Assembly (NCBI GenBank): GCA_937931765.1
Contig: CALHAO010000478.1
Location: 1 to 10,433 of the forward strand
Direction of reading: 5' to 3'
DNA: 10,433 nucleotides
Source: an uncultured Thiotrichaceae bacterium
GTDB lineage: Bacteria > Pseudomonadota > Gammaproteobacteria > Thiotrichales > Thiotrichaceae
Part shown: piece by piece, positions 6,790 to 10,433 of the stretch
Position numbering within the stretch: position 1 is the first letter of the stretch
How the letters are laid out: each line of letters opens with the position of its first letter
Made by a program: the position numbers and the translations under genes
The notes under the pieces: model-generated
What the model was told of the DNA's origin: nothing
The model's database searches: none
Seen by the model: the letters and a program-made list of their open reading frames with translations, nothing else

Positions 6790-7689
6790 ATGTGGTTTAA
6801 AAATCTTTATTTGTACAAACTGCAGGGAGAGTTCCCTCTCTCTGCAGAAGAATTAGACGAAAAATTATCATCCAAATTATTTGCGCCCTGTGGTGGTGAG
6901 CAACGGGAAAGTTCTGGTTGGGTTCCTCCGTTGGGCCGTGGTGCTGAAAGCCTGGCACATAGTAGTAATGGTTATATCCTGCTAACTATGGCGCATCAGG
7001 AGCGCATGTTGCCGTCTTCGGTGATTAAAGATGAGTTGGATGAGCGTGTTGCTACGATACAAGAGCGTGATGCCCGCAAAGTCGGTGGCAAAGAAAAGAA
7101 AGATCTGCGTGAGCAAATCGAGTTTGAATTACTGCCACGTGCTTTCACCCGTACCCGCAAGCTGGATGCCTGGATTGATCCTCACAATCAATGGCTGATC
7201 ATTAATACTTCCTCCCCGACACAAGCTGAGCGTTTTACCGGACAGTTGCGTAAAACCATTGATAGTCTGCCTGTTGCTACGCCTGAAACCGATAATTCGC
7301 CGGTGAGTATGATGACTCAGTGGCTGTCTGAAGGCGTTTTGCCAGCACCGTTTGTATTGGGTGGGGAATGCGAATTGCTCAGCCAGGATGAAGAGCAGAG
7401 CGTCGCTGTGTTTAAAAAACATGAGCTGATGGCTGAAGAAGTACAGTCGAATTTGGCAAATGGCAAGCTGGTGTCAAAGCTACAGCTGAGCTGGGACAAT
7501 AAAATCAGTTTTGTGCTGACTGAAGATTTACAGATCAAACGTTTGAAATTTCTGGATGTTTTTGATGATCAATTGGATGAACATGATCCGCAGTCTCACG
7601 CAGAGAAAATGGACATCGAATTCACATTAATGACCGGAGAGGTTTCGTTGTTGTTGAATAATTTATTCGACTGTTTCAAATCCCAGTGA
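6790..7689 (+). CDS. rdgC: Recombination-associated protein RdgC
   Basis: This 299-residue protein (E. coli RdgC is 303) is collinear with the family. Visible blocks are MWFKNLYLYKL at the start, FAPCGG (31-36), WVPPLG (44-49), LPSSVIKDEL (74-83), ELLPRAFTR (113-121, near the finger-tip contact of the ring), LVSKLQLSW (227-235), IKRLKF (249-254) and the C-terminal FTLMTGEV. RdgC forms a ring-shaped dimer around double-stranded DNA and restrains RecA filament activity; it matters in cells short of other recombination functions. In-frame upstream starts exist (ATG at 6772, GTG at 6766). The ATG at 6790 matches the family N-terminus best and has GAGTGA about 10 nt upstream. It starts 68 bp after the DUF1501 gene and may share read-through transcription, but a functional link is not implied. 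Confidence 0.95.
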   Translation: MWFKNLYLYKLQGEFPLSAEELDEKLSSKLFAPCGGEQRESSGWVPPLGRGAESLAHSSNGYILLTMAHQERMLPSSVIKDELDERVATIQERDARKVGGKEKKDLREQIEFELLPRAFTRTRKLDAWIDPHNQWLIINTSSPTQAERFTGQLRKTIDSLPVATPETDNSPVSMMTQWLSEGVLPAPFVLGGECELLSQDEEQSVAVFKKHELMAEEVQSNLANGKLVSKLQLSWDNKISFVLTEDLQIKRLKFLDVFDDQLDEHDPQSHAEKMDIEFTLMTGEVSLLLNNLFDCFKSQ

Positions 7690-7814
7690 GAATGACCCTC
7701 ATCTATTAGGCTGTGATAGTTTGGATTGTGACGGCTTTTTAATAAATTCTGGGCCACTCCTTCATTGTCTGAAGGCCATCCTCACTGAAATCTGATGTCA
7801 GACAAGCATAGGAC

Positions 7815-7872
7815 ATAATTTATAGCCCAGCATGAATTTTATGTAAAATTATTTTTATGGGCTATAAGTTAT
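7815..7872. repeat. Two-tier inverted repeat (58 nt) in the intergenic region after rdgC
   Basis: An outer arm at 7815-7829 pairs with 7858-7872 over 15 positions, with one G-U pair; its core TTATAGCCCA/TGGGCTATAA is perfect over 10 bp. Inside lies a second perfect hairpin, AATTTT (7835-7840), loop ATGT, AAAATT (7845-7850). Right next to it TATAAGT is repeated in tandem (7863-7869 and 7870-7876). It lies 125 bp after the rdgC stop and about 90 bp before the next start codon, in no reading frame. It could be an RNA structure, a terminator-like element or a small palindromic repeat family member; copy number in the genome is unknown. The rest of 7690-7814 shows only small palindromes such as TCTGA-TG-TCAGA at 7791-7802. 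Confidence 0.6.
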
Positions 7873-7899
7873 AAGTTAGTGGTGCATTACTTCGGGCTA

Positions 7900-7944
7900 C
7901 TGTCAGCGATAACAGGTCACTGTTATGATGTGTTGTCGTAACAG
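7900..7944 (+). promoter_or_regulatory. Promoter with overlapping operator-like dyad for the secreted protein at 7965
   Basis: CTGTCA (7900-7905, 4 of 6 matches to TTGACA), an 18-bp spacer and TATGAT (7924-7929) preceded by TGT give an extended -10 promoter, predicted to start near 7936. A perfect dyad, ATAACAG-GTCA-CTGTTAT (7909-7926), fills the spacer and overlaps the -10. A third half-site TAACAG follows at 7939-7944 near the transcript start. This layout is typical of repressor control. The regulator is unknown. Confidence 0.5.
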
Positions 7945-7964
7945 AATTGAATGAGAGGAAAAGC

Positions 7965-8405
7965 ATGAAATTTGTAAAAGTATTATTTGCAGCGACATTA
8001 TTAACTGCAGGCGCTCAGGCTGTGGCTGATGAGGTATGGGAAGCTAATACAGGTACAGTGGTGTATGAGGCTGAAATGGGGCCTACGGCTGTCTGGACTT
8101 ATGGTGCAAAGGATAATGCCGGGGTTATTTATGTACCGGGCCTAGCTAAGGTCTATAAGAACCGGGGCAGTTACCGGGGTTATTGGGCGAAGGATAAAGC
8201 CGAAAAAGCTTGTAGTACGATGAGGCCGGGTGTGGTCGGCCGCATGACGGCGTATTGGGGGCGTTTTGATATTAAATTCATCGATAAAGACTTTCCGTCC
8301 CGTTGGGAAGCTCGCTGGAGTTATTGTGATGGTGAGTATGAAGCGCTTAAAGTAGAAGCAAAGCCTGTTCTGGGTGAAGCACCTGCACCGTCACAGCCCA
8401 AGTAG
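7965..8405 (+). CDS. Small secreted protein of unknown function with two cysteines
   Basis: This 146-residue protein starts at an ATG with GAGAGG 6 nt upstream; an in-frame TTG at 7947 is less likely. Residues 1-21 form a Sec signal peptide, with a cut predicted after AVA at 21/22. The mature part of about 125 residues has only two cysteines (C83 and C121), which could form one disulfide in the periplasm. It is rich in Trp, Tyr and Gly: VWTYG (43-47), VIYVPGL (54-60), YRGYWAKDKAEKAC (70-83), WEARWSYCDGEY (114-125). The tail is Pro/Ala/Lys-rich and probably disordered. I do not recognise the family; predicted shape is a small beta-rich domain. It is monocistronic, with its own promoter and operator-like site, and converges on the LysR gene. 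The LysR protein is a possible but unproven regulator. Confidence 0.82.
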   Translation: MKFVKVLFAATLLTAGAQAVADEVWEANTGTVVYEAEMGPTAVWTYGAKDNAGVIYVPGLAKVYKNRGSYRGYWAKDKAEKACSTMRPGVVGRMTAYWGRFDIKFIDKDFPSRWEARWSYCDGEYEALKVEAKPVLGEAPAPSQPK

Positions 8406-8420
8406 AATAGAAGTTGGTTT

Positions 8421-8453
8421 TGGTGATAAGCAGCGGTGTGTTGCTTATCACTG
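8421..8453. terminator. Strong stem-loop between convergent genes, probable bidirectional transcript end
   Basis: GTGATAAGCA (8423-8432) and TGCTTATCAC (8442-8451) form a perfect 10-bp stem with a 9-nt loop; G-T pairs could extend it at both ends. It fills most of the 56-bp gap between the secreted-protein gene and the LysR gene, which point at each other. Neither side carries a T-run, so it may work as a 3'-end stabilising structure or a Rho-linked end rather than a classic intrinsic terminator. Confidence 0.55.
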
Positions 8454-8461
8454 TGACCTGG

Positions 8462-9412
8462 CTAATCGTTGGTTTGCATGCGCTCTGCAGCTTCTGAAAG
8501 AATCCAGTCAATGAATGTATTCGCTGATTTTTGATTAGCGCTGGCACCTTTTGGACGTATAACGTAGTACGCATGATCCAGAGGCATTTTTTGCTCCAAA
8601 GGAATGCACAGTCTGCCTGCAGTTATGTCGTATTCCGCAAGCGCATCAATACTCAGCAAAATACCTTGTCCGTCAACCGCAGCAGCCAGTCCTAATGAAA
8701 CCTGGTTAAAGTGTAAGCCTCGGTTGAAGTCGATATCCGCAACATTGAATTTTTCTGCCCACTTTGACCAGTTGGGTCGCCCGGTGTAGGGTGTTTCATC
8801 GTGCAACAAGGTGTGGTGTATTAAGTCAGCTGGTTTTTCTAACGGTTTATCAGGGTCGTTCAGCAATTCAGGGTTGCACAATGGCACTGCATAAACAGAA
8901 AATAATTTGGCCACATCACAGTTCGGATAGTTACCTGAGCCGAAACGAATCATCACATCTATATCATTAGTGCGGAATAATTCATCCAAATTCTCGCCTT
9001 CTTCAGTGGCGTCAATTAATTTGGCATCGCCACTGATGCGCATTTCAATGTCCGGATGCGCATTAGAAAAAAGGTGCAGGCGTGGTACTAACCATTTTGA
9101 AGCAAATGAGGGCGCTATCCACACGTTCAGTGTCTTCTGGCTGACCTGATTATGCATTTCATGAACTGCATCCGCTAAGTTATTAAAGCCTTCGCGTAAT
9201 TTAGGCAGTGCCGCAGCTCCGGCGGGTGTCAGAGAGATAGAGCGGTTATGGCGTTTGATCAGAGGGAAATCCAGAAAGTCTTCGAGGTGCTTGATCTGGT
9301 GGCTGATAGCCGCACGTGTGACAAACAGTTCTTCTGCTGCTTTGGTGAAACTCTCTAAGCGTGCGACGGCTTCAAAAGCCTTTAATGCATTAAGTGGTGG
9401 TAATTGTGCCAT
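8462..9412 (-). CDS. LysR family transcriptional regulator, GcvA-like
   Basis: This 316-residue protein has the normal LysR layout. The N-terminal winged helix-turn-helix reads LPPLNALKAFEAVARLESFT followed by KAAEELFVTRAAISHQIKHLE (helix-turn-helix about 20-40), then SLTPAG near 60-65. The C-terminal effector-binding domain (about 92-305) is of the GcvA/AmpR type, with WLVPRL, DIDVMIRFGSGNYP and GQGILLS. GcvA itself controls glycine cleavage, but no gcv genes are here and many paralogues share the profile, so the target is open. The frame extends to an ATG at 9463. The ATG at 9412 is chosen because it starts the family domain exactly and leaves a reasonable leader from the predicted promoter; the longer start would leave only about 9 nt. 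It has no divergent partner, unusual for a LysR gene. Confidence 0.92.
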   Translation of the reverse strand: MAQLPPLNALKAFEAVARLESFTKAAEELFVTRAAISHQIKHLEDFLDFPLIKRHNRSISLTPAGAAALPKLREGFNNLADAVHEMHNQVSQKTLNVWIAPSFASKWLVPRLHLFSNAHPDIEMRISGDAKLIDATEEGENLDELFRTNDIDVMIRFGSGNYPNCDVAKLFSVYAVPLCNPELLNDPDKPLEKPADLIHHTLLHDETPYTGRPNWSKWAEKFNVADIDFNRGLHFNQVSLGLAAAVDGQGILLSIDALAEYDITAGRLCIPLEQKMPLDHAYYVIRPKGASANQKSANTFIDWILSEAAERMQTND

Positions 9413-9478
9413 TTTTCTTGTCCGACTCCTGGATAAGTAGCATGACCAGTGTTTCTTTCTCATGCGTACCCGGACGTC

Positions 9479-9506
9479 ATACTACGCACTTAGCTGTTCT
9501 TGTGAA
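9479..9506 (-). promoter_or_regulatory. Candidate sigma-70 promoter of the LysR gene
   Basis: On the minus strand TTCACA (9506-9501) and TAGTAT (9484-9479) are separated by 16 bp, matching the -35 consensus at 5 of 6 and the -10 at 4 of 6. The start would lie near 9472, about 60 nt before the ATG at 9412. This supports the shorter LysR reading frame. A LysR-type T-N11-A autoregulatory site was not convincingly identified. Confidence 0.4.
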
Positions 9507-9540
9507 ACCTAATCTGTGTGATTTGAACTGTTTCGTAGTT

Positions 9541-10233
9541 TTAGGGTAAAAAACGTGCGGATATAATTTGATAAGTTTCCGCGCTGGTTAGGGTGTCCCA
9601 GAAACGGGTTTCATCCGGTGTCATAAACCAGACAATAAAGGTTAGCCCGATTAATAAGGCTGACTTAAAGGATTTTCTGTAATCTACTAACTTCAGCGCT
9701 GTGCCGAATGAGCGTTTAATGCGCCGGTTGCCGAAGTCCACGCTGTACATTTCATCCAGTAATAAATGCAGAATAAAGCCTAGAAACAGAAACCAGCCCA
9801 CTAACCACGAAGTCAGGTCATCTTTACCCAGAATATGATAGCTGGCAGTGGTGGCAACAAAGGCACACAGCAGGGCTGCGACAATTGAGTGAGTCGAGCC
9901 TCTGTGGGTCGTGTGGTAGTGGAATATGTACCATACGGGATAACGTATAAGCAGAAAGCTCCCTATGCCGATCAGCCATAATTCCATGATTGAATAATCA
10001 TTTTCCAGCGAAAAAATCATTAGAAAGGCAAAAAACATACCCATCATAGAGAACAGTATTCTGCTGGGGTAGGAGCGTTGCAGGTCAATGTCGGGCAGGA
10101 TGCCGCCAATGGTGCCGACCAGCGCCAGCAACAAGGCATTGCGTTGATCAACTAAGTCAATTTGCAGGCATAAAACGGATAATAAGCCAGCACCCGCAGC
10201 GGCGTAGGTAATATGTGTATTAAAGTTAGCCAT
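9541..10233 (-). CDS. DUF457/YdjM-like inner-membrane protein, putative metal-dependent hydrolase
   Basis: This 230-residue multi-pass membrane protein has the family marks of the LexA-binding inner-membrane-associated putative hydrolases (YdjM type). They are THITYAAAGAG near the N-terminus (His7), GGILPDID (43-50), the THRGSTHS histidine-serine block (109-116) and GFILHLLLDEMYSVDF (152-167). These His and Asp residues are the presumed metal ligands. At least four hydrophobic segments are visible (about 35-47, 58-76, 84-104, 117-135), with more at 143-160 and 190-205. The biochemical function of the family is not settled; E. coli YdjM is SOS-regulated. No clear SOS box was seen upstream here, nor a good ribosome site. 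It follows plsY with a 34-bp gap on the same strand and may be transcribed with it. Confidence 0.88.
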   Translation of the reverse strand: MANFNTHITYAAAGAGLLSVLCLQIDLVDQRNALLLALVGTIGGILPDIDLQRSYPSRILFSMMGMFFAFLMIFSLENDYSIMELWLIGIGSFLLIRYPVWYIFHYHTTHRGSTHSIVAALLCAFVATTASYHILGKDDLTSWLVGWFLFLGFILHLLLDEMYSVDFGNRRIKRSFGTALKLVDYRKSFKSALLIGLTFIVWFMTPDETRFWDTLTSAETYQIISARFLP

Positions 10234-10267
10234 AGTTATTGATTTTTCTTTGTTATTTTATTAAATA

Positions 10268-10433
10268 TTAGGACTTTATTTTGTCTTCTTTGCCATTCAG
10301 CATGTTTTTAATATTGGAGCGGTGTCGCCAATAAATCAGCGCAGTAATGATGGCGATGACGACAGTAACCAGTGTGTGCTGAGTTAGTAGGTAGAAATAA
10401 AGTGGTGCTAATAAGGTTGCGATGAGTGCTGCT
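10268..10433 (-). CDS. plsY: Acyl-phosphate glycerol-3-phosphate acyltransferase PlsY, C-terminal end only (partial)
   Basis: The minus frame is open from the window edge to a TAA at 10270-10268 and encodes 54 residues. It carries two hydrophobic segments (ALIATLLAPLYFYLL and TLVTVVIAIITALIYW) and then WRHRSNIKNMLNGKEDKI. The RHRxNIxxLLxGxExKI pattern directly after the last helix is characteristic of the PlsY C-terminus. PlsY is the inner-membrane enzyme that moves an acyl group from acyl-phosphate to glycerol-3-phosphate in the first step of phospholipid synthesis. The 5' part lies beyond the window. Confidence 0.85.
   Translation of the reverse strand, partial: AALIATLLAPLYFYLLTQHTLVTVVIAIITALIYWRHRSNIKNMLNGKEDKIKS

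Noticed and set aside
7129..7538. Minus-strand frames inside rdgC
   Set aside because: rdgC is collinear with its family over its full length, and these antisense products show no recognisable motifs.
7690..7750. Intrinsic terminator at the GGCTTTTT after rdgC
   Set aside because: The T-run is present, but no stem with real complementarity precedes it.
8462..9463. Longer LysR protein starting at the ATG at 9463
   Set aside because: The 17 extra residues (Arg/Lys/Ser-rich) are not part of the LysR domain, and the candidate promoter would leave almost no leader.
1..10433. Mobile element, prophage, defence island or biosynthetic cluster
   Set aside because: No transposase, integrase, phage, nuclease-toxin, CRISPR or assembly-line genes, no tRNA-flanked direct repeats, and base composition looks even throughout.

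Overview
The window looks like chromosomal DNA of a gammaproteobacterium. The genome is dense and of moderate GC. RdgC, a ComM/YifB C-terminus, a PlsY C-terminus, an MltB-type lipoprotein transglycosylase and a GcvA-like LysR regulator all fit that class. A Thiotrichales-type lineage (Leucothrix, Thiothrix or Methylophaga relatives) is a weak guess from overall flavour, not a result. No tRNA, rRNA, CRISPR array, insertion sequence, integrase or phage gene was seen.

Left part (1-1332): the last 22 codons of a ComM/YifB-type ATPase enter from the left edge on the + strand. They converge on a two-gene minus-strand group, yjbQ followed by an inositol-monophosphatase-family gene that is probably a histidinol-phosphatase. 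A hairpin overlaps the comM stop codon.

Centre (1582-7689): five co-directional + strand genes. First comes a secreted Pro/Tyr/Gln-rich protein of unknown function. Next is an outer-membrane lipoprotein lytic transglycosylase (MltB family) with an unusual Gln-rich linker. A stem-loop then separates these from a DUF1800/DUF1501 pair, in which only the DUF1501 member carries a twin-arginine signal. rdgC follows closely. The first four genes point to the cell envelope or periplasm; rdgC is a cytoplasmic DNA-binding protein.

Right part (7690-10433): a 275-bp intergenic region holds a 58-nt two-tier inverted repeat and, further on, a promoter covered by an operator-like dyad. These precede a small secreted protein with two cysteines and no recognised family. 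That gene converges on a minus-strand LysR regulator, with a strong 10-bp stem-loop between them. Further right on the minus strand are a DUF457/YdjM-like membrane protein and, cut by the window edge, the C-terminus of PlsY.

Possible novelty lies in four places: the DUF1800/DUF1501 pair of unknown function, the Q-rich MltB with its secreted neighbour, the regulatory architecture at 7815-7944, and the two uncharacterised exported proteins. Nothing seen amounts to a clear mobile, defence or biosynthetic system.
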